Positions 8,781-19,200 of a stretch of 64,000 bases of DNA are shown one piece after another. The stretch's first letter is position 1, and the number at the start of each line of letters is the position of its first letter. Both the position numbers and the translations under genes were made by a program. A model generated the notes under the pieces. That model saw nothing but the letters and a program-made list of their open reading frames with translations, was not told the DNA's origin and searched no databases. Source of the DNA: Paraeggerthella hongkongensis (GTDB taxonomy: Bacteria > Actinomycetota > Coriobacteriia > Coriobacteriales > Eggerthellaceae); assembly GCF_003340345.1 (NCBI RefSeq), contig NZ_PPTQ01000004.1:62001-126000 (forward strand), in the 5' to 3' direction.

Positions 8781-8822
8781 TATGACGTTAGAAGGGCTTA
8801 GAAGAGCTCTTCTAACGTCATA
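8781..8822. terminator. Hairpin between convergent parB and rlmN
   Basis: A 14-bp perfect stem (8781-8794 with 8809-8822) with a 14-nt loop in the short convergent gap. It may terminate in both directions, but T-runs are weak. Confidence 0.6.
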
Positions 8823-8840
8823 GTACTTTAAATAGGTTAT

Positions 8841-9890
8841 CTATCCTTGGTTTTTATGATACGTATTTTTTAACTGTCCGCACGCTCCGTCGATATCGGA
8901 GCCGCGAGAATCACGCAAGGTAGCTTCGGTGCCGTGCTTCTGAATTTCACGGAGCCAGGTTTCAATGGTTTCCTGATCGCTCGGTTGAAAAACGGAATCG
9001 GGAACGGCGTTGATGGGAATCAGGTTGACATGGCAGTGAAGACTGGAGCAGAACTCTTTCAGTTTGGAAAGCTCTGCATTCGAATCGTTCACGCCTTCTA
9101 TCATGATGTATTCCAACGTCACGCGACGGTTGGTTTTCTCGACGTACGACCGTAGCGCCTGCTTGAGGTTTTTAAGCTTGAAGCGATCGACTTTCGGCAT
9201 AAGCAAATCGCGGGTGCCTTGTGCGGCGGAGTGAAGCGATACCGCAAGCGTGAACTGCTCGGGCTCCGTGGCGAACTTTTCTATACCGGGAAGTATGCCG
9301 CAGGTTGAAATGCTAATGTGGCGCGCGCCAATTCCGACTGCCTTCGGGTCGTTGAGTATGCGCAGCGCGGCAAGCGTATTGTCGTAGTTAAGGAACGGTT
9401 CGCCCTGTCCCATGCCCACAGCGTTCGTGACCCGCGTTCCCGTGTCCTTCTGGATCAAGAGTATTTGGTCCACCATTTCACCCGGAAGGAGGTTCCTGGT
9501 GAACCCTTCCCTTCCCGTTGCGCAAAAGGCACATGCCATGCCGCACCCAGCTTGTGTCGAGAAGCATACTGTCAAACGATCTCCGCTTCTTGAGGGTATG
9601 GCAACCGTTTCGACGCACACGCCGTCTTCGTACGATATAAGGTATTTTCTGGTGCCGTCGCTCGATATTTGACGGTCAACTACCGAAGGAGCATCTATCG
9701 AGAACTTTTCAGCAAGAGATGATCTGAACGCTACAGGGAGATTCGACATTTCATCAAACGACTGCACGTTGTGTGTATAGAGCCATTCGTAGAGTTGCTT
9801 TGCGCGGAATGCCGGCTGTCCCAGGTCTTTCACAATCTGAGTAAGACCGTCGAGTGTATAAGCTTTAATTGAAGTATTCATGCCGGTCAT
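8841..9890 (-). CDS. rlmN: 23S rRNA (A2503-C2)/tRNA (A37-C2) methyltransferase RlmN
   Basis: A radical-SAM enzyme methylating C2 of A2503 in 23S rRNA and A37 in some tRNAs. It is 349 residues with the radical-SAM cysteines in CGMACAFCATG, and GMGQGEPFLNY and the VNLIPINAV region fit the family. A catalytic C-terminal Cys lies in GACGQL. The start could be the ATG at 9890 or four residues further in (9881). The upstream side abuts parS site 4, leaving little room for a conventional ribosome site. Confidence 0.95.
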   Translation of the reverse strand: MTGMNTSIKAYTLDGLTQIVKDLGQPAFRAKQLYEWLYTHNVQSFDEMSNLPVAFRSSLAEKFSIDAPSVVDRQISSDGTRKYLISYEDGVCVETVAIPSRSGDRLTVCFSTQAGCGMACAFCATGREGFTRNLLPGEMVDQILLIQKDTGTRVTNAVGMGQGEPFLNYDNTLAALRILNDPKAVGIGARHISISTCGILPGIEKFATEPEQFTLAVSLHSAAQGTRDLLMPKVDRFKLKNLKQALRSYVEKTNRRVTLEYIMIEGVNDSNAELSKLKEFCSSLHCHVNLIPINAVPDSVFQPSDQETIETWLREIQKHGTEATLRDSRGSDIDGACGQLKNTYHKNQG

Positions 9891-9896
9891 TATACA

Positions 9897-9912
9897 TGTT
9901 TCACGTGAAACA
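9897..9912. promoter_or_regulatory. parS: parS site 4
   Basis: Perfect TGTTTCACGTGAAACA in the divergent gap between rlmN and ddl, only 6 nt from the rlmN start. Confidence 0.93.
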
Positions 9913-10000
9913 TTGCTCCTCTCGCACCATGGTTTTCGCTCGGTGTTGCTCGTTTTGCTATACTGCTGACGTTCGTATCCATAGGGTGAAAGAAGGACGC

Positions 10001-10945
10001 ATGTCTGAATGCTTCGATCCGCGCGAGTGTCGCGTGGCGTTGCTTGCCGGGGGAAAAAGCGGGGAGCGAGAGATATCGTTGGCTTCTGGAGAAGGGGCTT
10101 CCCAAGCTCTGAAAGAAGCGGGATTTAACGTGACCGTCCTTGATCCTGCTGAGAAAGAGGATTTGAAGCGTCTGATCGACGAACCTTTCGATGTTGCATT
10201 CCTATGCTTGCACGGAAAACTTGGCGAAGACGGCACGGTGCAGGGCTTCTTGGAAGTGATTGGGCTTCCTTATATTGGCTCAGGGGTGTGGTCAAGCTCC
10301 TTGGCCATGGATAAGGCGAAAGCGAAGTTGTACTATCAGCAGCACGATATTCCTACGCCTCCTTCCGTGACGGTTCGCGCAGGCGATTCCGTAGACGCTC
10401 GTCAGGTTATCGCTTTTCTTGGGGATCACTGCGTGGTGAAGCCTGGTACGGAAGGCAGCGCGCTCGGTGTGTTCATCGTCGAGGGAGAGCAAGCTATTCT
10501 GGATGCGGTGGAAAAGGCGCTCGAGATAGATGATGAGGTCCTTATCGAACGGTACGTCAAAGGCACCGAGCTGACTGTTGCGGTTATCGGAGGGGATGAT
10601 CTACAGGCTCTTCCGATTATCGAAATCGTTCCGAAAAGCGACTTTTATGATTTTGAATCGAAGTACGCTCCCGGAGGGTCGCAGCATATCTGCCCTGCTC
10701 TGCTTTCTGACGAGACGACGAACATGGTGCAGAAGCTAGCTATCGAAGCGCACAAGGCCCTTGGATGCGATGGTGTTTCGCGCTCCGATTTCATTTTGGA
10801 AGAAGATGGGTCGTGCTGGATTCTGGAAACCAATACGATTCCTGGCATGACCGGCACCTCGCTTTTGCCGGATGCTGGCAGGGCGGCGGGGATTTCCTTC
10901 CCTGACTTGTGCACGAAGTTGGTACAGTACGCGCTTCGCGCCTAA
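10001..10945 (+). CDS. ddl: D-alanine--D-alanine ligase
   Basis: An ATP-grasp ligase making D-Ala-D-Ala for peptidoglycan. It is 314 residues from ATG 10001 with GAAAGAAGGA upstream. It begins with ECRVALLAGGKSGEREIS, then HGKLGEDGTVQG, GSGVWSSSLAMDK, the ATP-grasp lysine region VVKPGTEGSALGV and ETNTIPGMT near the end. The ligand motif appears as KSDFYDFESKYAPGG, the Y-type associated with D-Ala rather than D-Lac. It ends at a strong bidirectional terminator. Confidence 0.95.
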   Translation: MSECFDPRECRVALLAGGKSGEREISLASGEGASQALKEAGFNVTVLDPAEKEDLKRLIDEPFDVAFLCLHGKLGEDGTVQGFLEVIGLPYIGSGVWSSSLAMDKAKAKLYYQQHDIPTPPSVTVRAGDSVDARQVIAFLGDHCVVKPGTEGSALGVFIVEGEQAILDAVEKALEIDDEVLIERYVKGTELTVAVIGGDDLQALPIIEIVPKSDFYDFESKYAPGGSQHICPALLSDETTNMVQKLAIEAHKALGCDGVSRSDFILEEDGSCWILETNTIPGMTGTSLLPDAGRAAGISFPDLCTKLVQYALRA

Positions 10946-10962
10946 ACTTTCAACGGTGGGGT

Positions 10963-11001
10963 AAAAAATAGGGCGAGGTCACGAACCTCGCCCTATTTTT
11001 T
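10963..11001. terminator. Bidirectional terminator between ddl and the 11012 gene
   Basis: A 17-bp perfect stem (10963-10979 with 10985-11001) with A-run and T-run at its edges and a 5-nt loop. It can terminate both convergent genes. Confidence 0.92.
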
Positions 11002-11011
11002 CTGTAAGCGT

Positions 11012-11656
11012 TTACAGTATTCCGCAGGATTTCAATCCGAACAACGCTAAGGCGACAATTGCAAGAAGGAATATCCAGCTTACCGCATAGCACCCCTTGT
11101 TTCCCTTGCGCCCTTGCTCGATCAGCTTCTCGCTCATTTTGCGGCGGCTTTTCATAATGACGGTTCCAGGCTTTTTCTCAGGAAGCGGCACGGTGTCTTT
11201 CGGTTGCCATGATCCTTCGCTTTCGACAATCTGCTGCACTGCTTGATCGCCGAATGAGATATCGGGGCGAACCCCGTCCGCCAAGCGCGCCGAGATTCCC
11301 TGTATGAAGGAACCCATAGGCTGCTCAAGCTCTTTCTCGTAGCAAACGAGCGCGACTTGTCCCCAGTAATGGCCTGGATCGGGCGCGTCGGTGAACGCTA
11401 TGAAAGACAGGATCGCCTTGAGGTTCCACCCGCGCGCAACGAGGATGTTGAGCGTGCGAGAAGTCTCTTCGTCAAGATATCCGATAAGCCCGCCGAAACG
11501 GTTCTTCAGCCAGGCAACGTTCTTCTTGTCCTGAACGATGAACTCTAGTTCGAACACATCGCCAACCAGGTTGTCGGCGCCAAGCAGTGCCGCTGCATCC
11601 TTCTTGGATTTTGTCTCGAATCGAGCGTATGTTCCGAAATAGCGTTCCGCCTGCAT
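11012..11656 (-). CDS. Hypothetical tail-anchored membrane protein
   Basis: Not recognised. It is 214 residues from ATG 11656 with GAGGAG upstream. The first ~140 residues look globular (starts MQAERYFGTYARFETK, with VARGWNLKAILSFIAF in the middle). A basic stretch follows (MKSRRKMSEKLIEQGRKG), then one C-terminal membrane segment (WIFLLAIVALALFGL) ending KSCGIL. The topology suggests a cytoplasmic domain anchored by its tail. It is divergent from the DnaQ-DinG gene. Confidence 0.7.
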   Translation of the reverse strand: MQAERYFGTYARFETKSKKDAAALLGADNLVGDVFELEFIVQDKKNVAWLKNRFGGLIGYLDEETSRTLNILVARGWNLKAILSFIAFTDAPDPGHYWGQVALVCYEKELEQPMGSFIQGISARLADGVRPDISFGDQAVQQIVESEGSWQPKDTVPLPEKKPGTVIMKSRRKMSEKLIEQGRKGNKGCYAVSWIFLLAIVALALFGLKSCGIL

Positions 11657-11731
11657 CTTTTCTCCTCTACCATGATATAGCTCAGGGTGTGTCGGGCGTG
11701 TAATCACCGTGTTTTAGGTTTGTGCGATCCT

Positions 11732-14700
11732 ATGATAGATGATAGGCTGATAGCTATGGATAATCAAAGTATGCTCAAGCAGGATACCCTGCAAAGTTTC
11801 ATAAGCGATGGAACACCCCAGTCCGTGTGCGACCGTTACGCATTGCTCCCTTCGTGGGCGGAATCCCTTGATTTCGGCGAACTTGACCGTAACGTGGTTG
11901 TGCTTGATACGGAAACGACGGGGTTCTCGTACAATCACGATGAACTGACCCAAATTGCCGCTGCTCGCTTCGAGCAGGGCGAGATAGTGGATTGGTTCAT
12001 CACGTTCGTGAATCCGGGAAAGCCTATTCCGGAAGAAGTGGCTCGTCTGACCGATATTCACGATAGCGATGTTGCTGAAGCCCCTTCCCCTGAAGAGGCG
12101 CTTGCTGCACTGGTGTCGTTCGTCGGCGATGCGAGCGTGGTTGCTCATAACGTTGATTTCGATCGCACGTTCACGACGCGTCATCCCAGCGGGTATCCGC
12201 TTCTGGAGAACACTTGGATCGACTCTCTTGATCTTGCTCGCATAGCTTTACCGCGCTTGAAGTCTCATCGGCTTTTAGATCTTGTGCGAGCTTTCGGCGC
12301 ACCGCTTTCCACTCATCGCGCCGATGCGGACGTGGCGGCCACCTGCGCGATGTATCGCATCCTTCTTGCTGGCGTGGCGGCTATGCCTCCTGCGCTTGTG
12401 AGGGAAATTGCTCAAATGGCAACCCCTGACCAGTGGTCTACGCAGGTTGTGTTCGATCGTATTGCCGATCTTCAATCGAGCTCAGCGTACAGCAAGGTCT
12501 TTTCCAGCCTTTGGAACGATGTTTCACGTGAAACATCGTCGAATGCCGCCGTTGAGCCCGGTGATGTTTCACGTGAAACATCACCGCTTGATGCAAAGCA
12601 CCACTTCTCCCTTCGTGCTTTGAGAAGGGATCGACTGGGTAAAAAAGAGCATGCTCCTAAGGTGGATGCAGACGATATAGCCTCCAATCCCCAACGAGAG
12701 CTTGTGTTTCCTTCGCAGGAAGCTATCGACCAAGCGTTTTCCGAACAGGGACTTGTTGGAGCTTTGTACGGCGATTTCGAGCCGCGCAAAGAGCAGCGCA
12801 TTATGGCCGAAGCCGTGCGCGATGCGTTTGCCAGTTCGGAAAATCTTATTGTCGAAGCGGGTACGGGCGTTGGAAAGTCGATGGCTTATCTGGTGCCGGC
12901 TGCGCTTACGGCGCAGGCGAACAACATTACGGTAGGCGTTGCGACGAAAACCAACGCACTGCTTGATCAGCTGGTGTACCATGAGCTTCCTGCGCTCGCC
13001 GAAGCGCTTCATACGGTGAATCCCGAGATGCCGCTGTTGACGTATGCTCCGCTGAAGGGGTTCTCTCATTACCCGTGCCTGCGGCGCATAGATCGCATTG
13101 TGTCTGATGGCCCTCAGATGAGGTTTGTGAATGGTAAGGAGCAAACTCAGGCTCCGGCGCTCGCGGCTCTTCTTTCTTATGTGGAGCAAACCTCGTACGA
13201 CGACATGGACGGGTTGAAAATCGATTATCGAGTACTGCCCCGTCGAGCGGTAACCACGACGAGCCATGATTGTCTTCGCCGTAAATGCCCTTACTTCGGA
13301 ACGTCTTGTTTTGTGCACGGGTCTCGCCGGCGCGCCGAGGCGGCCGATATCGTTGTGACCAATCATAGTCTTCTCTTTTGCGATTTAGTGGCCGATGGCG
13401 GGTTGCTTCCCTCTATTCGATACTGGGTGGTGGACGAGGCTCACGGGGCTGAATCGGAAGCGCGCCGAGCTTTTTCGGTTTCTCTGGCTGCTGAGGATAT
13501 TACGCGTCTTGCTCATCGCGCCGGTGCTGACGAAGCTTCCCGTAACGTGTTCGTTCGAGCCGAGCGCCGCGTGGTGGTTTCCGGAAGCGAAGAAGGAAGC
13601 TCCCTGTTCTATGCGTTGACCAGTAAAGCTCGAGCTGCCGGGAAAACGTATGCCGAAGCTGCGCAGGAATTCGCTTCCCACATGAAAGACCTGCTGTTCT
13701 TCGATCAGAACAAACGAGGACGAGGGTACGAAACCGTAGAACTCTGGATCAATAACGATATTCGCAACAGCGCTACGTTCGGTCAAGTTACATTGCTGGG
13801 GCGGGCTATGTCGGATGCTGCGGAAAAGCTGGTGGCCGCATGCCAAAATCTGGTTGCGTATCTGGAAGAGGTTGACGGGGCGGCTGAAATTCAGCGCGAG
13901 ATCGCATCGATGGCTATCGAGCTGAAAGAACAGATCGATTCCGTTGACATCATATTGACTAAAGCGCCCGAATCCTGCGCATACTCCGCAACAATCAATC
14001 GCAAGAAAGACCGCGTTGCCGAAAAGCTTGAAGCGCTGATGGTCAACATGGGCGCGATTATGAACGAGACCTTGTTCGCGAAAACCCACTCAGTGGTGTT
14101 TGCTTCGGCTACGCTGTCGGTTAATGGAAAATTCACCGCGTTTGAGAACTCGCTCGGGCTGAACGAAACCGAATTCTCGCAATCCAGGACTTGCAAGCTT
14201 GATTCGAGCTACGACTACGACGGCCATATGACGGTGTACGTTGTTGACGATATGCCTGAACCGAGCGACGCAGCCTACCTTTCTTCGTTGCAGCGCCTTC
14301 TGGTGGACGTTCATCGTGCGCAGCAGGGGTCTATGCTGACGCTGTTCACGAATCGTCGCGAAATGGAGAAGTGCTTCGACGAAGTTAGTCCGCAGCTTAA
14401 AGAAGACGATCTCCGTGTTGTCTGCCAGAAATGGGGCGTGTCGGTAAAGGGACTTCGCGATGATTTCCTTGCCGACGAACATCTATCGCTGTTCGCTCTC
14501 AAGAGCTTTTGGGAAGGGTTCGATGCTCCCGGGGCTACGTTGAAGGGCGTGATTATCCCCAAGCTGCCGTTCTCCAAACCTACTGACCCCTTATCGTGCG
14601 AGCGCGCGGCGCGCGACGATCAAGCATGGCGCCGTTACGTGCTTCCCGCTGCTGTCCTTGAAACGAAGCAAGCGGCAGGAAGGCTTATTCGCAAGGCCGA

Positions 14701-14845
14701 GGACGAAGGCGTGCTTATTCTTGCTGATAAGCGATTGCTTACCAAGAGCTATGGCAAGGCTTTTTTGAATTCTCTACCAAGCCGAACTATCAAAATCATG
14801 TCCGCGCGCGAGATAGCGGACGATGTGCGGCGCGGTCGTGCGTGA
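11732..14845 (+). CDS. DnaQ-family exonuclease fused to DinG-family helicase
   Basis: A 1037-residue fusion. An N-terminal DEDDh 3'-5' exonuclease carries DTETTGF, HNVDFD and the final HRADAD. A linker follows, then an XPD/DinG-type helicase with Walker A EAGTGVGKSMA, a cysteine set compatible with an Fe-S cluster (YPCL, DCLRRKCPYFGTSC), DEAH box and a C-terminal motif QAAGRLIRKAEDEG. Likely roles are R-loop or D-loop removal and repair; this is family knowledge. The start is uncertain: ATG 11732, 11756 and 11771 are all in frame with weak ribosome sites. The exonuclease-helicase linker contains two parS sites, 45 bp apart, each read as DVSRETS. Confidence 0.9.
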   Translation: MIDDRLIAMDNQSMLKQDTLQSFISDGTPQSVCDRYALLPSWAESLDFGELDRNVVVLDTETTGFSYNHDELTQIAAARFEQGEIVDWFITFVNPGKPIPEEVARLTDIHDSDVAEAPSPEEALAALVSFVGDASVVAHNVDFDRTFTTRHPSGYPLLENTWIDSLDLARIALPRLKSHRLLDLVRAFGAPLSTHRADADVAATCAMYRILLAGVAAMPPALVREIAQMATPDQWSTQVVFDRIADLQSSSAYSKVFSSLWNDVSRETSSNAAVEPGDVSRETSPLDAKHHFSLRALRRDRLGKKEHAPKVDADDIASNPQRELVFPSQEAIDQAFSEQGLVGALYGDFEPRKEQRIMAEAVRDAFASSENLIVEAGTGVGKSMAYLVPAALTAQANNITVGVATKTNALLDQLVYHELPALAEALHTVNPEMPLLTYAPLKGFSHYPCLRRIDRIVSDGPQMRFVNGKEQTQAPALAALLSYVEQTSYDDMDGLKIDYRVLPRRAVTTTSHDCLRRKCPYFGTSCFVHGSRRRAEAADIVVTNHSLLFCDLVADGGLLPSIRYWVVDEAHGAESEARRAFSVSLAAEDITRLAHRAGADEASRNVFVRAERRVVVSGSEEGSSLFYALTSKARAAGKTYAEAAQEFASHMKDLLFFDQNKRGRGYETVELWINNDIRNSATFGQVTLLGRAMSDAAEKLVAACQNLVAYLEEVDGAAEIQREIASMAIELKEQIDSVDIILTKAPESCAYSATINRKKDRVAEKLEALMVNMGAIMNETLFAKTHSVVFASATLSVNGKFTAFENSLGLNETEFSQSRTCKLDSSYDYDGHMTVYVVDDMPEPSDAAYLSSLQRLLVDVHRAQQGSMLTLFTNRREMEKCFDEVSPQLKEDDLRVVCQKWGVSVKGLRDDFLADEHLSLFALKSFWEGFDAPGATLKGVIIPKLPFSKPTDPLSCERAARDDQAWRRYVLPAAVLETKQAAGRLIRKAEDEGVLILADKRLLTKSYGKAFLNSLPSRTIKIMSAREIADDVRRGRA
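12520..12535. promoter_or_regulatory. parS: parS site 5, inside the dnaQ-dinG gene
   Basis: Perfect TGTTTCACGTGAAACA inside a 24-bp palindrome, in the coding sequence of the exonuclease-helicase linker. Confidence 0.92.
12565..12580. promoter_or_regulatory. parS: parS site 6, inside the dnaQ-dinG gene
   Basis: Perfect TGTTTCACGTGAAACA inside a 26-bp palindrome, exactly 45 bp (15 codons) from site 5 and in the same frame. Confidence 0.92.
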
Positions 14846-14866
14846 TCTAAGCTGCGACGGGGTTGT

Positions 14867-16240
14867 ATGGCCAGGAGAGACGACAAGCTAACTCGAGCTG
14901 CACATATTAAGAGGCATACGAAGGGCACGTCGAACGAGATTTCGTTCAGCGTGCTCGATGCCGCTCGAGAGGCTCTTGACGGTGGCCGCGCAGAGAAGGA
15001 AAAGCGCGGCCCGTTCGGTCATGTGTCCTTGTTTACGCTGCCCGCGCGCAGAAAAAAACCCTCAGGGACTCCCACTAAGGAAAAAGGACTCCCTCTTTCG
15101 ACTGGTGACTTCGTGTCGGTGGACGACAAAGAGGTTTCTTCGCGCTTCGATGCGTTTGATTTTGCAGCTCCAGCGATGGGGGGCGCTCAGGCTGTATCCT
15201 CGGACAAGACAAGACGTTCGAGGTCGTCTTCGTCGGCCTCCTCTGCACCGAGGAAAGCATCGAGCCCCTCTAAACCCGTTCGGTCTCCTGAAGAGGAGAT
15301 AGCCCTGCGCAAAGCCCGCCGCAAATTGAGCAAAGTGGTGGCTGCTGTTGTCATATCGCTTACGATGGTGGTATTGCTGTCGCTGGGCGGGATGTATCTG
15401 TACAACGATCTTAAGAGTCACCAGAGCAATGTCGCGCAATTGGACGAGGCGCTTGATTTGGTGAATCAGGCTGACGAAGTGATCGTGGAGCTCGATGATG
15501 TGGTCTCGCATCCTTTTGACGAGGGGATGGCGCAACGGCGCAAAGACGTGTACTCGCAGCTTGAAGCCGCGTCCCTTCAATTGAATCAGGCTGACGAAAA
15601 AGCCCGCGCTTCATCGCTTAATCTGAACGAATCGCGCGATAAGGAAGCGGCTAATCAGACTGTGGCCGCTATTGCCGCTCGTCGGTCGCTTATTGAATCG
15701 GGTACAGAGCTGCTTGAAGAGTCTTCCAGGGCTGAAACTGCCGCTATCAATCTTCAAAATGCTTGGAACGAGGTTCTGAAGGCAGATAGCCTCGCACGCG
15801 ACGCGGCTAAACTGGTAAAAAATACGACAGCTGAGAATGTTCAGGCTTCGAAAGATAAGACCAACGAGGCTCTTGCTGCGTTCAATGACGCCTATAGCGC
15901 TCTTTCCGAGGTGCAACGTGCCTACGGTGAAGCCGATATGAGCGCATTGCTCTCTTATGTGGAAAAAAGAATAGAGTCCCTTGGCTATGCGATAGCTTCG
16001 GATGACGCGTTTTTAGCTAAGAACAAAGAAGAGGCGTCTGCTCAGAACGAGGCGTACAACGTTGCCGATGCAGAGGCGGTCGCTCTTGCGAAGGCTATTC
16101 CCGAAAAACCCGAAACGCTTGTGTACGAAGCATACGAACAGGTCGTGTCCAGCATGGAGGAGTCGTACTCAACAGCTCGTTTACAAGCGGGGACGGCCGA
16201 TGCTTTTATTCGCGATTATTTGGGCGCGGAAAGCAAATAG
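14867..16240 (+). CDS. Hypothetical single-pass membrane protein with extracellular coiled coil
   Basis: Not recognised. 457 residues. The first ~145 are hydrophilic, Ser/Arg/Lys-rich and probably disordered and cytoplasmic. One membrane segment is at about 157-177 (VVAAVVISLTMVVLLSLGGMYLY). The remaining ~280 residues are Ala/Glu/Asp-rich with heptad-like helices (NQADEVIVELDD, LLEESSRAETAAINLQNAWNE), so a coiled coil outside the membrane is likely. It follows dnaQ-dinG by 21 nt and precedes the 16298 gene by 57 nt, suggesting a shared transcript. Confidence 0.7.
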   Translation: MARRDDKLTRAAHIKRHTKGTSNEISFSVLDAAREALDGGRAEKEKRGPFGHVSLFTLPARRKKPSGTPTKEKGLPLSTGDFVSVDDKEVSSRFDAFDFAAPAMGGAQAVSSDKTRRSRSSSSASSAPRKASSPSKPVRSPEEEIALRKARRKLSKVVAAVVISLTMVVLLSLGGMYLYNDLKSHQSNVAQLDEALDLVNQADEVIVELDDVVSHPFDEGMAQRRKDVYSQLEAASLQLNQADEKARASSLNLNESRDKEAANQTVAAIAARRSLIESGTELLEESSRAETAAINLQNAWNEVLKADSLARDAAKLVKNTTAENVQASKDKTNEALAAFNDAYSALSEVQRAYGEADMSALLSYVEKRIESLGYAIASDDAFLAKNKEEASAQNEAYNVADAEAVALAKAIPEKPETLVYEAYEQVVSSMEESYSTARLQAGTADAFIRDYLGAESK

Positions 16241-16297
16241 CGTATACTTGCGTTATATGTGCCTTGTAGAAACACCAGGGAACGAAAGGCAAAGCTA

Positions 16298-19200
16298 ATG
16301 CCGGAAATAGTAGATCACGTTGCGTATCTGTCCCAGGAAATCGGCCCGCGTCCAGCGGGAACCGAAGAGGAGCAGCAGGCGGCGCTGTACATAACCGAGC
16401 AAATGCAGAAAGAAGCTGGCCTTTCCGCAGTGATCGAGGATTTTAACGGCTCTCCGGATGCCGATATTCCCCGCATGATTTGCTGTGGTTGCTCGCTGGT
16501 CATCACGGTCGCGGCTTTGTTCGTGCCTGTTCTGGGAATAGCCTCGGTGGTTGTTACATTGATAGCAGCGCTTTTGTTTGCAGCGGAGGCGTTCGATCGA
16601 CCGGTTCTGTCTAAGGTTTTGGCGCGAGGCGTCAGTCAAAACGTGGTGGCGAAGTACGATCCGGGCTATTCTGCTGAAGCGGGCGGATCTCGTCGGCGTA
16701 AAGTCGTCCTGGTGGCTCGTTATGATAGCGGCAAGGTGCGTGCCGAGCTGAACGGTCCGCTTGCGCAGGCGCTTCCTGCCATTCAATGGACGACGTTTGG
16801 GGCTATGGCCTTGCTGCCCGTTGTTTTGCTGCTGCGCAACGTGGTGTTCTTGAACGACGGTGGAATGGTTTCCACGGTTCTTAACGTGATTGTCGTCATC
16901 CTGCTGGTTCTTGCCTGCATTCCTTTGGTGACCGGCGCTCTTCATAAATTCGCCGCTTACAACGAGGGCGCGAACAGCAACGCTGCGGGTACGGCCGTAC
17001 TGCTTGAAGTGGCGCGCCGCGTGGGTCGCGGCCGCGTAAGCGAAGCTGAACTGGCCGAACGTGGAGAAGCTGCCATTCATGGCGAAGATGCGGCCCGGGC
17101 TGCTGGATTGGTTCCCGAGGGAGTCGAGCTGGTATACGAGGCCGAGAACTTGAAGCCGCCCGCGATGGCTCCCCAGACGCCCGAAGCTCGTTTGGCGGCT
17201 GCAAAAGCGGCCGTTGCGGCTTTGACCGGAAAACCTGTGGCGGGTGCTGCTGCCGCTGACATAGCGCAGAATCTCGTCCAGATCAAAGAGCCTCCCCTGC
17301 CTCGTCCTTCCGATGAAGATTATCACGAGGTGCGCGGAGAGGTTTTGGAAGCGTTTTCCACTATTCCCCCCGATACCATGCAGGAAGCGCTCGCTAAGGC
17401 TGAAGCCGCTGCCCAGGATGTTGAGGGAATCGTTGCAGCCGGCGATGCTGCCCTGAACGTGGTTTCGTCGGTCGAGCCTACCTCGTACTCCACCGCATCG
17501 ACGGGTGGAGTTCCCGACTGGTTCAGGAAAGCACAGGAAAAGGCAAAGAAGCCCCGCACCGTTGAAAAGCCCGTGCAGCGTTCTCGTTATGCGAGCGCGC
17601 TCGATGCGGCCGTAAGCGAAAGCGCTGGTCATTTTGCCGAGGCGAACATGGCTGTTGAGCGCCGCTTCGAGCAGCAGATGGACGCGAACCGCGATGGCAT
17701 TCGCGAGATAAAGGCCCCTCAGTGGAACGTTTCCCCCGACCATGCCGAAGCTCCTGGCAATGCTTCCAAGGACGAAGAATCGGTCGACAGCGCTGCTTCT
17801 GCTGCCGAACATGGCGCTGAGAACGTGCATTCGTCGGACCCCTTCGACGGATCTGCGCCTTCCGCTCCGCAGGATGCGGAAAACGATCCGCTGTCCACCA
17901 CCGCGATGGCTCCTATCGATGTCAGCGGCCTTCGACCGGGTGATCTACCTTCCATGCCGGAACTCTCCATGCCGTCGTTTTTGGATCCTCGCAAGGTTCA
18001 GGAAGAGGCTTTGGCAACGCGTCAAGACGAGCACCGTACGGATAATCGCGTAAACGTGACCGACGGCGTTTCTGAAGAGGATGAAGCGGTGTTCGGGCTT
18101 GCTCAGGATACCCCGCTCGACGAGGCGGCGCGCAAGCCCATCGTGCTGCCCGATATCGGCGTTTCTGCGGCGAAGCCGGCTCCTATCACCGAGCTGCCGA
18201 AACAGCGTGCTCCTTTAGCGGACGTTGAAAGCGCTGGTAAAACTGCTGCGAAGAGCCTGCTTACCATGCTTCCTTCCATCAGTTTGGGATCTTCTGACGA
18301 AAACGACGGATCGGGATCGACGTCTGCCGAAGGTTCCCTATCCGAAAAAGGCGCTTCCCTTCGCTCTATGCTTCCGTCTTTGTCGGGGGCTATTGCACGC
18401 ACAAATGCGCCCGAGGCGAAAAGCTCTAACGTAAATGCCGCGGGGTCGTTCGCGCCTGCTGGAGCTACCGGCGCCTTCGCTCCTGTTGGCGATGAACTGC
18501 TCGACAACGTGGATCCCGACGACATCTATGTCGACGATGCTGATGACTCGGCATACGATGCTAACTTTACCGAAACGGGCGCTTTTGCCGGGCCTGGGTA
18601 CGTGGAAATGCCGAAATCGCGCGTCCGTCGCTTGTTCGATCGTTTCCGTCGCAAAGATAAGGAAGAGGCGCCGAGCGCTCAGGAGTGGTTGAACGTAGAC
18701 GACACGTTCGATGCGCGCACCGTGGGAGCCGAGCGTGGCGGATGGGAGAGCTTCCGCGAGGAAGATGAGTCCGCGGGCGGCGTTGATCCTTCTGCAACTA
18801 CGCGTATGGATGCGTACGAGGGCGATTATCTTGATGAGTCGTTCGATACGTTCGACGAGAACGCTTTTGTTGGCCAAGGTGATAGCTTTGAAGCCGATGG
18901 GTTCTACGACGAGGAACTTGATGTTGAGGATGACGAATTCGACGGCTACAAGGGCAACGCTTCTCGCCCTTGGAACGGCGGCGCGTTCTCGGCCCGTCGC
19001 GTAGAGAACGCGGATTTCGATTCTGAAAGCCTTGCGGAGGAATCGGCTCAAGCTGCTGCGTCTGAAATCGAGATTTCGGACGAACTTCAGCAGATATACC
19101 AGTTCCGCAACCCTGATATCAATACGGAAGTATGGTTCGTCTCGCTGGGATCCGAGCTTACTCAAAACAGCGGTATGAAGGCTTTCTTGGCAGAGCACCA

